The notes under the pieces are model-generated. The model did not search any database. It worked only from the letters and a program-made list of their open reading frames with translations, and was not told the origin of the DNA. The translations under genes and the position numbers were made by a program. A stretch of DNA of 5,558 nt from Rugosibacter sp. (GTDB lineage: Bacteria > Pseudomonadota > Gammaproteobacteria > Burkholderiales > Rhodocyclaceae), in the NCBI GenBank assembly GCA_023257495.1, contig JALRCC010000190.1, positions 1 through 5,558 on the forward strand. Direction: 5' to 3'. Position 1 is the stretch's first letter, and each line of letters opens with the position of its first letter. This document shows, piece after piece, positions 1-5,558 of the stretch.

Positions 1-723
1 ATCGAAGACCTCGGTAACTCGCCCCTTGGTGATTGCCAGCGTGATGGGTTTTGCCGGTTGATTGACCGCAAAGGATGTGTCGCCAAAAATAAAAATGCGC
101 ACCCGGCCATTGACGGATTCCAGATCTTTTGACTCGGTAAATACTTCGCCGATGGGAAACTGTCCGCCGACGTTTTTCATGGCGCGGTAATCGCCGATGT
201 TGAGCTTGGCGGGCTCAAAGGGAGCATTGAAAAACAGCTGCTCGCCGCCACTGTCGAGCGTACCGGATTGCGCCTGGTCGATGCGTTTTTTGAGTGCATG
301 ACCTACCTCGCGGTAATAGGTGATGTCGTAGGCGAGTGCTTCAATGTAGCGGAGAGCCTCTGCTGCCTGCATGCGCGAGAGGTGCGGGTGTTCAATGACT
401 TTTAATGAGCGATTGAACAATTCAATGCGAATGCGGTAGGCTTCCAACCGAAAGTTGGTGGATTGAATCAGCACGACCAAATCGTCAGGTGTCAGCTGAT
501 CAATGGCCGCAAGAACCTCTTCCGGTGATACTGCATCAAAGTCGATGCAGCGCGCTGCTGGAAGGCAGATCCGATAAGCCTGGGTTAACGCCACGGCGAG
601 CGCACATTGTGCATCAGAGACCACCAGGGCGGCCTGCGAGGGATGATATTCAATGGCCAGTGAAAGAATGTCGCGTAGATGTTTTGTCGCGGTAGCAATG
701 GCTGTTTGTGGTAAATGAGTCAT
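1..723 (-). CDS. Putative M29-family (AmpS/AmpT-like) metallo-aminopeptidase, 3' end outside the window
   Basis: The reading frame is open from an ATG at 721-723 to the window edge, giving 241 N-terminal residues. Residues about 30-60 (AALVVSD, then ALAVALTQAYR) look like the nucleotide-binding-like N-terminal fold of M29 peptidases. Residues 111-118 read EHPHLSRM. Residues 186-196 (GGQFPIGEVFT), followed by VNGRVRIF at 204-211, match the M29 segment that supplies the first metal ligand, here E193. In this family the remaining ligands (Glu, His, Tyr, His, Asp) come later, so they cannot be checked. Members usually run to about 370-410 residues, so over a third is missing. A TGA at 742-744 is in frame upstream and no other start codon follows it, which fixes the start, but no clear Shine-Dalgarno precedes it. 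It lies downstream of ggt on the same strand. No signal peptide is visible, so it is probably cytoplasmic. The coding call is firm; the family call is from remembered motifs. The M29 fold also includes 2,5-dihydroxypyridine dioxygenases, which remain possible. Confidence 0.65.
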   Translation of the reverse strand, partial: MTHLPQTAIATATKHLRDILSLAIEYHPSQAALVVSDAQCALAVALTQAYRICLPAARCIDFDAVSPEEVLAAIDQLTPDDLVVLIQSTNFRLEAYRIRIELFNRSLKVIEHPHLSRMQAAEALRYIEALAYDITYYREVGHALKKRIDQAQSGTLDSGGEQLFFNAPFEPAKLNIGDYRAMKNVGGQFPIGEVFTESKDLESVNGRVRIFIFGDTSFAVNQPAKPITLAITKGRVTEVFD

Positions 724-747
724 GGGGCCAGGTTTATTTCATCTTGT

Positions 748-792
748 GAAAAGACATCATCGGAAAAAGCATCATTAGAAAAGATATTGTCG
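748..792. repeat. Three imperfect 15-base tandem repeats
   Basis: On the plus strand the copies start at 748 (GAAAAGACATCATCG), 763 (GAAAAAGCATCATTA) and 778 (GAAAAGATATTGTCG). Copy 2 matches copy 1 at 11 of 15 bases and copy 3 matches it at 12 of 15. They lie in the ggt to aminopeptidase-like spacer, 25 to 69 bases upstream of that gene's start. The function is unknown; the array could be a remnant of slippage duplication or repeated sites for a regulator. Confidence 0.6.
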
Positions 793-824
793 CCGTCTTG
801 CCAGCGCCGACTTTTCGCCAATTT

Positions 825-848
825 TTCCTTATTTCCTTATGTCCTTAT
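825..848. repeat. Three 8-base tandem repeats (TTCCTTAT type)
   Basis: The plus strand has TTCCTTAT at 825-832 and 833-840 and GTCCTTAT at 841-848. Read on the minus strand, which is the sense of the flanking genes, this is a run of ATAAGGA-type units, each carrying a Shine-Dalgarno-like AAGGA. No start codon follows at a usable distance, so it is not an obvious ribosome binding site. It begins about 30 bases after the ggt stop codon. I see no function. Confidence 0.6.
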
Positions 849-878
849 TTCGCCTTTCCGTATGTCGCGCGCTGTGTA

Positions 879-2636
879 TCAATACCCCGCCGCCGACCCG
901 GTATTTCGTCGTGGATCGATGGCACCGTAGAAGCGTTTTTTGCTACCCTGGTCGTCACGGGGTTTGCCATCCAACGCAGGTGCGCCAATCAGGATGCCCG
1001 CCGCGTGATTGGCAGGCTGGGGGTTGCCTAACTTGTGGCCCCTGTCGATCAGCAACTTCCTTGTATCCGGGCTGAACGCAAAAGTTTCCACTTCGGTGAC
1101 ATCCGGCAACCACTGCTGGTGGAAACGGGGGGCATCGATGGCTTCCTGAATAGTCATGCCATAGTCGATGACATTGATCATCGAATGGACGACCACGGTG
1201 ATGATGCGGCTGCCGCCGGGTGTGCCGATGATCATGACGGGCTTGCCGTCGCGCGACACGATGGTTGGGCTCATCGAGCTCAACGGTCGTTTGCCGGGCG
1301 CAATGGCATTTTTGCTGCCTTGCACCAGGCCAAACAGGTTGGGCGTACCCGGTTTGACGGTGAAATCATCCATTTCGTTATTGAGCAAAATCCCCGTGCC
1401 TGCGGCTGTGACACCGGCACCAAACCAGCCGTTCAGCGTGTAGGTGACGGAAACAGCATTACCCGCGTGATCGACAATCGAATAGTGTGTGGTGTTGGTG
1501 CCTTCGGCTGGGATGTCGTGGGGAGATACGCCGGGCTTGATTTCCAGTGAAACGCCTGCTTTTTCAGGATGGATGGCCGTGCGGATGTTTGCTGCGTAAG
1601 CTTTGTCGAGTAACTGTGTGACTGGATTGCTGACAAAGCTGGGGTCGCCAAGATGGTTGTTGCGGTCGGCATAGGCATGGCGCATGGCTTCGATTTGATA
1701 ATGCACGGCTTGTGCAGAAAAGTAGCCCAGTTCTTTTAACGGGTAGCCTTCGAGGATGTTGAGAATTTCGCAGATGACGACACCTCCCGAACTGGGCGGT
1801 GGAGCAGAGACGATGTGATAGCCGCGATAGTCGCATTCGATCGGCGCGAGTTCGCGCGCCTGATAATTGGCAAAATCGGCTGCGCTCAGAATGCCATGAC
1901 CTTGTTGACTTGCGGTAACGATGGCCCGGCTGATAGGGCCGTTGTAAAACGCCTTTGACCCGCCACGGCTGATGAGGCGTAATGAATGCGCCAGATCTTT
2001 TTGTACCAGCCGTTCGCCCACGGTCAATGGCTGGCCATGACGCAGAAAAATAGCGGCGCTGGGCGCATCTTTTTGCAAGCGGTCTGTCGCCTGGTGCAGC
2101 ATGTCCACATCACCTGCATCAAGTACAAAGCCTTTTTTGGCAAGCGCGATGGCGGGGGCGATGAGTTGGTGACGCGGCAGCGTGCCATAGCGGAGGCGAG
2201 CCAATTCCAGCCCGGCAACGGTGCCGGGGACACCTGCGGCAAGATAGCCGTGGGTGCTCAGGTTTTTGATGACATTGCCGTTCGCATCGAGATACATGGA
2301 AGGGGTTGCGGCCAAAGGTGCCTTTTCGCGGAAGTCCAGAAAGGTTTTGCGGCCATCGGCGAGTTGTAGGGTCATGAATCCGCCGCCGCCCAGATTGCCG
2401 GCTGCGGGGTAGACCACAGCGAGGGCATAGCCTACGGCGACTGCCGCATCGATGGCATTGCCGCCTTTTTTCAAGATATCCACTCCTACCCTGGTAGCCA
2501 GATGTTGCGCTGTAACGACCATGCCGTTTTCTGCAGCCACAGGCAGCGGCGAAGCGCCAAAGGTCGGGCAGCTCGCTGCAAAGAACGAGCAGGCCAGGAG
2601 CAGGCGGGAGGTGTTGCGCAAAAATGGGGAGGTCAC
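879..2636 (-). CDS. ggt: Gamma-glutamyltransferase (gamma-glutamyltranspeptidase), secreted, self-cleaving
   Basis: This is a complete 585-residue protein (E. coli GGT has 580). It cleaves gamma-glutamyl bonds, for example in glutathione, and passes the glutamyl group to water or to an amino acid or peptide in the periplasm. Residues 1-28 form a signal peptide: Arg7 and Arg11, a hydrophobic stretch at 12-21, and probable cleavage after Ala28. FREKAP at 102-107 holds the substrate carboxylate arginine, R103 (E. coli R114). NTTHYSIVD at 381-389 is the autocleavage site, with T382 as the new N-terminal nucleophile (E. coli T391). That leaves a small subunit of 204 residues. T400, N402, D424, S453-S454 and G474-G475 match E. 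coli T409, N411, D433, S462-S463 and G483-G484. The lid loop at 429-440 is present, but the gating Tyr444 is F435, and Q430 is E421. The C-terminus ends in AAGY, like E. coli TAGY. The start is GTG; a TAA at 2658-2660 lies in frame upstream with no other start between. It follows ppsR by 37 bases and may be co-transcribed with it. Confidence 0.96.
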   Translation of the reverse strand: MTSPFLRNTSRLLLACSFFAASCPTFGASPLPVAAENGMVVTAQHLATRVGVDILKKGGNAIDAAVAVGYALAVVYPAAGNLGGGGFMTLQLADGRKTFLDFREKAPLAATPSMYLDANGNVIKNLSTHGYLAAGVPGTVAGLELARLRYGTLPRHQLIAPAIALAKKGFVLDAGDVDMLHQATDRLQKDAPSAAIFLRHGQPLTVGERLVQKDLAHSLRLISRGGSKAFYNGPISRAIVTASQQGHGILSAADFANYQARELAPIECDYRGYHIVSAPPPSSGGVVICEILNILEGYPLKELGYFSAQAVHYQIEAMRHAYADRNNHLGDPSFVSNPVTQLLDKAYAANIRTAIHPEKAGVSLEIKPGVSPHDIPAEGTNTTHYSIVDHAGNAVSVTYTLNGWFGAGVTAAGTGILLNNEMDDFTVKPGTPNLFGLVQGSKNAIAPGKRPLSSMSPTIVSRDGKPVMIIGTPGGSRIITVVVHSMINVIDYGMTIQEAIDAPRFHQQWLPDVTEVETFAFSPDTRKLLIDRGHKLGNPQPANHAAGILIGAPALDGKPRDDQGSKKRFYGAIDPRRNTGSAAGY

Positions 2637-2643
2637 GACAGAA

Positions 2644-2647
2644 TCTC
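2644..2647 (-). promoter_or_regulatory. Ribosome binding site supporting the ggt GTG start
   Basis: The minus strand reads GAGA seven bases before the GTG at 2634-2636. It is a short site, but it is the only purine-rich stretch between the upstream in-frame stop and the start. It favours the GTG over the next candidate, the TTG at codon 6, which would also remove one of the two signal-peptide arginines upstream. Confidence 0.5.
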
Positions 2648-2673
2648 GGGTAAGCGCTTAAAGATGAATGGGA

Positions 2674-3516
2674 TCAGCAGGTACGCCGATCAATTTTCAA
2701 GGTTTGCAGCAGGGTCGCGCCAATTTCCTCAATGGATTTGGTGGTTGATTCCAGCCACTCAATGCCTTCGCGGCGCATCATCTTTTGCGCCTGGTCAATT
2801 TCCCAACGACAGTTGTCGAGCGATGCGTAGGTGCTCTCAGGCCGGCGTTCCTGGCGAATGGCAGAGAGTCGGTCAGGGTTGATGGTTAAGCCAAACAGCT
2901 TGTGTCGGTGTTTGGTGAGCCCATCGGGAAGCTTGTTGCGTTCAAAATCTTCTGGAATCAAAGGATAGTTGGCTACCTTGATCCCAAACTGGATTGCCAG
3001 GTACAGGCTGGTGGGCGTTTTGCCACTGCGCGAGACGCCCACGAGAATGACATCGGCTTTATCCAGTTCAGTGCTGGAGACACCATCATCATGGGCCAGC
3101 GTGAAATTGATCGCATCCATCCGCGCCACGTATTCTGAAGAATTCACCAGACTGTGACTACGCCCGATGGTGTGGCTGGACTTCATGCCAAACTCGGCTT
3201 CCAGTGGCGAGATAAAAGCGCCGAAAAAATCGAGAATCAGGGCATTGGCCTGGTGCAGCACCATCACGGTTTCCGGATTCACCAGGGTTGAAATCACAAT
3301 GGCTCGATGGCCATCCTTCATTCCTGCCGCATTGATTCTGGCGACACAGTCAGTGGCCTTGGTAACGGAATCTATAAAGGGCATGCGCACTTGAGCTGTC
3401 TGGATGTCTTCAAATTGGGAAAGCAAACTGTGCCCCAGTGTTTCGGCGGTAATACCTGTGCCATCGGAGACAAAAAAAACGGTATGTCGGGCAGACATGG
3501 GTGTGGAAAGGGTCAT
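2674..3516 (-). CDS. ppsR: Phosphoenolpyruvate synthase regulatory protein (PEP synthase kinase/phosphotransferase, DUF299)
   Basis: PpsR is a bifunctional cytoplasmic enzyme. It inactivates PEP synthase by ADP-dependent phosphorylation of a threonine next to the catalytic histidine, and reactivates it by phosphate-dependent removal that releases pyrophosphate. From the chosen start the protein is 280 residues (E. coli YdiA/PpsR is 277) and aligns along its whole length. [13 protein letters not shown] at 13-25 is the N-terminal family signature. FTLAHDDG at 138-145 is conserved. [13 protein letters not shown] at 160-172 is the P-loop, with K166 as the expected phosphate-binding lysine. [12 protein letters not shown] follows at about 206-217. 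The frame stays open upstream to 3621, but the extra residues do not resemble the family and run into the ppsA start region. The ATG at 3514-3516 has GAGAGA six bases before it; the later ATG at codon 7 has no such site. It is divergent from its target ppsA, as in E. coli and many proteobacteria, and is followed after 37 bases by ggt. Confidence 0.96.
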   Translation of the reverse strand: MTLSTPMSARHTVFFVSDGTGITAETLGHSLLSQFEDIQTAQVRMPFIDSVTKATDCVARINAAGMKDGHRAIVISTLVNPETVMVLHQANALILDFFGAFISPLEAEFGMKSSHTIGRSHSLVNSSEYVARMDAINFTLAHDDGVSSTELDKADVILVGVSRSGKTPTSLYLAIQFGIKVANYPLIPEDFERNKLPDGLTKHRHKLFGLTINPDRLSAIRQERRPESTYASLDNCRWEIDQAQKMMRREGIEWLESTTKSIEEIGATLLQTLKIDRRTC

Positions 3517-3522
3517 GAATAA

Positions 3523-3528
3523 TCTCTC
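3523..3528 (-). promoter_or_regulatory. Ribosome binding site of ppsR
   Basis: The minus strand reads GAGAGA followed by six bases (TTATTC) and the ATG at 3514-3516. It decides the ppsR start against both the longer open frame upstream and the ATG at codon 7. Confidence 0.7.
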
Positions 3529-3530
3529 AG

Positions 3531-3544
3531 GAAGGCAGAAGGCA
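3531..3544. repeat. Tandem 7-base repeat in the ppsR/ppsA intergenic region
   Basis: GAAGGCA occurs twice in direct succession at 3531-3537 and 3538-3544, and a shorter AAAGGC echo lies at 3549-3554. The pair falls in the ppsR leader and overlaps the place where a -35 element for ppsA would lie. It could be a regulator site or chance; the sequence alone does not show which. Confidence 0.45.
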
Positions 3545-3554
3545 GGTAAAAGGC

Positions 3555-3560
3555 TATAAA
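3555..3560 (+). promoter_or_regulatory. Probable -10 element of the ppsA promoter
   Basis: TATAAA matches the sigma-70 -10 consensus at 5 of 6 positions and lies 38 bases before the ppsA ATG. A -35 at 17-base spacing would fall at 3532-3537 (AAGGCA), which matches only 3 of 6, so this promoter may need an activator. Transcription would start near 3567. It overlaps the predicted ppsR -10 on the other strand. Confidence 0.45.
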
Positions 3561-3584
3561 ATGGCGGTTTTCCCTCCATGTTAA
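3556..3584 (-). promoter_or_regulatory. Probable sigma-70 promoter of ppsR (and perhaps of ggt)
   Basis: On the minus strand TTAACA (3584-3579, 5 of 6 to the -35 consensus) is followed by a 17-base spacer and TTTTAT (3561-3556, 4 of 6 to the -10 consensus). Transcription would start near 3549, giving a leader of about 33 bases. No clear terminator separates ppsR from ggt, so this promoter may drive both. The call rests on consensus matching by eye. Confidence 0.45.
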
Positions 3585-3587
3585 CAG

Positions 3588-3592
3588 AAGGA
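3588..3592 (+). promoter_or_regulatory. Ribosome binding site of ppsA
   Basis: AAGGA lies six bases before the ATG at 3599-3601. This is a strong, well-spaced Shine-Dalgarno sequence and fixes the ppsA start. Confidence 0.8.
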
Positions 3593-3598
3593 ACTCGT

Positions 3599-5558
3599 AT
3601 GTCTTCATCTATACCTTTCACCCATCGCTACGCGATTGGCTTTGAGCATTTACGCATGACCGATGTGGGAGATGTTGGCGGCAAAAATGCGTCACTGGGG
3701 GAGATGATCAGTCAACTGGCCGCATCGCAAGTGCGTGTGCCAGGCGGGTTCGCCACGACGGCATTGGCGTACCGCGAGTTTCTCGCCCATCAAGGGCTGG
3801 CTGACCGCATTAACGCCGCGCTGGATGCGCTGGATGTGGATGATGTCGAAAAGCTTGCCGAAGTGGGTGCGAAGATTCGTCAATGGGTGGTGGATACGCC
3901 GTTTCCACCCAAGCTGGAAGATGAAATCAAACAGGAATACGAGCTTCTGATTGCGTCAAGTGGCGCTGATGCCACCTTTGCTGTGCGTTCTTCAGCAACG
4001 GCAGAAGATCTGCCCGATGCTTCGTTTGCGGGCCAGCAGGAAAGCTTTTTGAATATCCATGGCTATGACAACATTCTGCATGCGATCAAGGAAGTATTTG
4101 CCTCGCTCTACAACGATCGCGCTATCGCCTATCGTGTGCATAAAGGTTTTGCGCATTCCGAGGTAGCCTTGTCAGCAGGCGTGCAGCGCATGGTGCGTTC
4201 AGATACCGGCGCTTCCGGCGTGATGTTTACGATGGATACCGAATCGGGCTTCGATAAGGTCGTATTTATCACCTCAAGTTATGGCTTGGGCGAAACGGTG
4301 GTGCAAGGGGCGGTGAATCCTGACGAGTTCTATGTTCACAAAGCGACGTTGGCCTTGGGCAAGCCTTCCATCATTCGACGCAATATGGGCAGCAAGCTCA
4401 TCAAGATGATTTTTACCGACTCGCGGCAAGCCGGACGCAGTACGGAAACAATCGATGTGCCGGAAAACGATCGGCATGTTTTCTCGCTGACTGACGCAGA
4501 TATTCTTGAGTTGGCTCGTTATGCCATGATCATTGAAGCGCACTATCAGCGGCCGATGGATATCGAATGGGGCAAGGATGGTCAGGACGGTAAGCTGTAT
4601 ATCCTGCAAGCACGCCCCGAGACCGTGAAATCGCAGGATACTCATGCCTCGGTGATTGAGAAATACAAGCTCACCCAGCATGGCAAAGTGCTCACCAGTG
4701 GCCGTGCCATCGGGCAAAAAATTGGCTCCGGCGTGGTGCGTGTGGTCAATGATCCCGCGCAAATGCACTTGGTGCAGCCGGGTGACGTGCTGGTGGCGGA
4801 CATGACGGATCCTAACTGGGAGCCCGTCATGAAGCGTGCTTCAGCCATTGTGACCAATCGGGGCGGGCGTACCTGCCATGCAGCGATTATTGCGCGCGAG
4901 CTGGGTATTCCTGCCATTGTCGGTTGCGGTACGGCGACCACGGCATTAACCGAAGGCGAGCGTGTGACCATATCGTGTGCCGAGGGGGACACGGGGTACG
5001 TATATCGCGATGCGCTTGAGTTTGAAGTGACGCGGCAGGATGTGGGTAATCTGCCCAAGCTGCCGGTCAAAATCATGATGAACGTCGGCAATCCTGAATT
5101 GGCCTTTGAGTTTGCGCAGACTCCGAATGCCGGGGTTGGCTTGGCGCGGCTGGAGTTTGTGATTAACAACATGATCGGCATTCATCCCAAGGCGATCCTT
5201 GAGGTTGATCAGGTACCCGCCAGTTTGAAGGAAGAAATCTTGCGTCGTTCGCGCGGCTATGCTTCGCCTGAGGCATTTTTCGTGGATAAATTGACTGAAG
5301 GGGTCGCCACTATTGCGGCGGCGTTTTATCCCCAGCCAGTGATTGTTCGTTTGTCGGATTTCAAATCAAACGAATACCGCAAGCTGCTTGGCGGCGAGAT
5401 TTACGAACCGGAAGAAGAAAACCCCATGCTGGGGTTCCGTGGTGCCTCACGCTACATCGCGCCGTCTTTCCGCGCTTGTTTCGAGCTTGAATGCCGGGCT
5501 ATGAAGCGTGTGCGCAATGACATGGGCCTGACCAATGTGCAGATCATGGTGCCTTTTG
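3599..5558 (+). CDS. ppsA: Phosphoenolpyruvate synthase (pyruvate, water dikinase), C-terminus outside the window
   Basis: PpsA converts pyruvate, ATP and water to phosphoenolpyruvate, AMP and phosphate in the cytoplasm, the entry step of gluconeogenesis from C3 compounds. The window holds 653 codons; the family is usually about 790-800 residues. The N-terminal ATP-grasp domain (about 15-345) shows [11 protein letters not shown] at 26-36, [20 protein letters not shown] at 128-147, an NPDEF segment near 242, and QARPET at 337-342. The swivelling phosphohistidine domain starts near G362 and carries GGRTCHAAI at 422-430. H427 is the phosphorylated catalytic histidine (E. coli H421), and T425 is the threonine targeted by PpsR (E. 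coli T419). The PEP/pyruvate-binding barrel begins near 490, with LARLEF (R517), [10 protein letters not shown] (R584) and MLGFRG (R614). The catalytic cysteine region near the C-terminus lies past the edge. No frameshift or stop is seen. It is divergent from ppsR with 82 bases between the starts. Confidence 0.97.
   Translation, partial: MSSSIPFTHRYAIGFEHLRMTDVGDVGGKNASLGEMISQLAASQVRVPGGFATTALAYREFLAHQGLADRINAALDALDVDDVEKLAEVGAKIRQWVVDTPFPPKLEDEIKQEYELLIASSGADATFAVRSSATAEDLPDASFAGQQESFLNIHGYDNILHAIKEVFASLYNDRAIAYRVHKGFAHSEVALSAGVQRMVRSDTGASGVMFTMDTESGFDKVVFITSSYGLGETVVQGAVNPDEFYVHKATLALGKPSIIRRNMGSKLIKMIFTDSRQAGRSTETIDVPENDRHVFSLTDADILELARYAMIIEAHYQRPMDIEWGKDGQDGKLYILQARPETVKSQDTHASVIEKYKLTQHGKVLTSGRAIGQKIGSGVVRVVNDPAQMHLVQPGDVLVADMTDPNWEPVMKRASAIVTNRGGRTCHAAIIARELGIPAIVGCGTATTALTEGERVTISCAEGDTGYVYRDALEFEVTRQDVGNLPKLPVKIMMNVGNPELAFEFAQTPNAGVGLARLEFVINNMIGIHPKAILEVDQVPASLKEEILRRSRGYASPEAFFVDKLTEGVATIAAAFYPQPVIVRLSDFKSNEYRKLLGGEIYEPEEENPMLGFRGASRYIAPSFRACFELECRAMKRVRNDMGLTNVQIMVPF

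Noticed and set aside
779..820. GGCG-rich stretch after ggt considered as a terminator hairpin
   Set aside because: The GGCG repeats are direct rather than inverted; only a stem of about four pairs can be drawn, and no T-run follows it.
715..930. Plus-strand 71-codon frame over the ggt to aminopeptidase-like spacer, with a Ser/Glu/Lys-rich start
   Set aside because: Its 5-residue pattern comes from the 15-base DNA repeat. It overlaps both flanking genes in antisense, and no Shine-Dalgarno precedes it.
1035..1550. Long plus-strand open frame (171 codons) antisense to ggt
   Set aside because: It lies wholly inside the well-supported ggt gene, resembles no family I know, has the composition of a shadow frame, and is explained by ggt codon use.
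2589..2603. Possible lipobox (LLAC, Cys16) in the GGT signal peptide
   Set aside because: The hydrophobic stretch before Cys16 is only four residues and Leu at -2 is atypical. A standard signal peptide cut after Ala28 fits better and agrees with known soluble periplasmic GGTs.
2652..2660. Palindrome around AAGCGCTT in the ppsR to ggt gap (perfect over 2651-2660)
   Set aside because: It is only ten bases with no loop or following T-run, so it is not a terminator, and a palindrome this short can arise by chance. No known operator was recognised.
3472..3479. Run of eight A (T on the coding strand) early in ppsR, a possible slippage or phase-variation site
   Set aside because: It encodes the Val-Phe-Phe of a conserved beta strand in the family signature, so protein constraint explains it, and the frame is intact.
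3517..3621. Longer PpsR start with 35 extra N-terminal residues
   Set aside because: The extension has no family similarity, would cover the shared promoter region and overlap the ppsA start, and the internal ATG has a good Shine-Dalgarno.
4274..5181. Two long minus-strand open frames (164 and 179 codons) antisense to ppsA
   Set aside because: Both are fully covered by the strongly conserved ppsA coding sequence, overlap each other, and show no recognisable domains.

Overview
The window reads as ordinary chromosomal DNA of a proteobacterium, most likely a betaproteobacterium. That guess rests on the style of the PpsA and PpsR proteins, the divergent ppsR/ppsA pair and a moderate, slightly GC-rich composition. 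It is an inference from remembered protein similarity, not a search. I see no mobile element, CRISPR array, tRNA, rRNA or prophage gene.

Layout, left to right. Positions 1-723 (minus strand) hold the first 241 codons of a gene whose 3' end lies beyond the window. It looks like an M29-type (AmpS/AmpT-like) metallo-aminopeptidase. Positions 724-878 are a 155-base spacer with two short tandem-repeat patches. Positions 879-2636 (minus) are a complete, secreted gamma-glutamyltransferase (ggt) with a GTG start. After a 37-base gap, 2674-3516 (minus) is ppsR, the kinase/phosphotransferase that switches PEP synthase off and on. Positions 3517-3598 are a compact divergent promoter region. From 3599 to the right edge (plus) is ppsA, phosphoenolpyruvate synthase, cut off after 653 codons.

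How the genes work together. PpsA makes PEP from pyruvate and ATP for gluconeogenesis. PpsR, transcribed away from it, controls it by phosphorylating a threonine next to the catalytic histidine; both residues (T425 and H427) are present here. Behind ppsR on the same strand lie ggt, which handles glutathione and gamma-glutamyl peptides in the periplasm, and then the putative aminopeptidase. The three could be co-transcribed, because I see no convincing terminator between them. A GGT and an aminopeptidase would fit peptide or glutathione salvage, whose carbon enters near pyruvate. That link is only inferred from position.

I found no clearly new system. The points worth a second look are small: overlapping -10 elements of the divergent ppsA/ppsR promoters, two tandem-repeat patches and a Met-rich mini-ORF before the aminopeptidase-like gene, and a Phe in place of the E. 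coli lid-loop gating Tyr in GGT.
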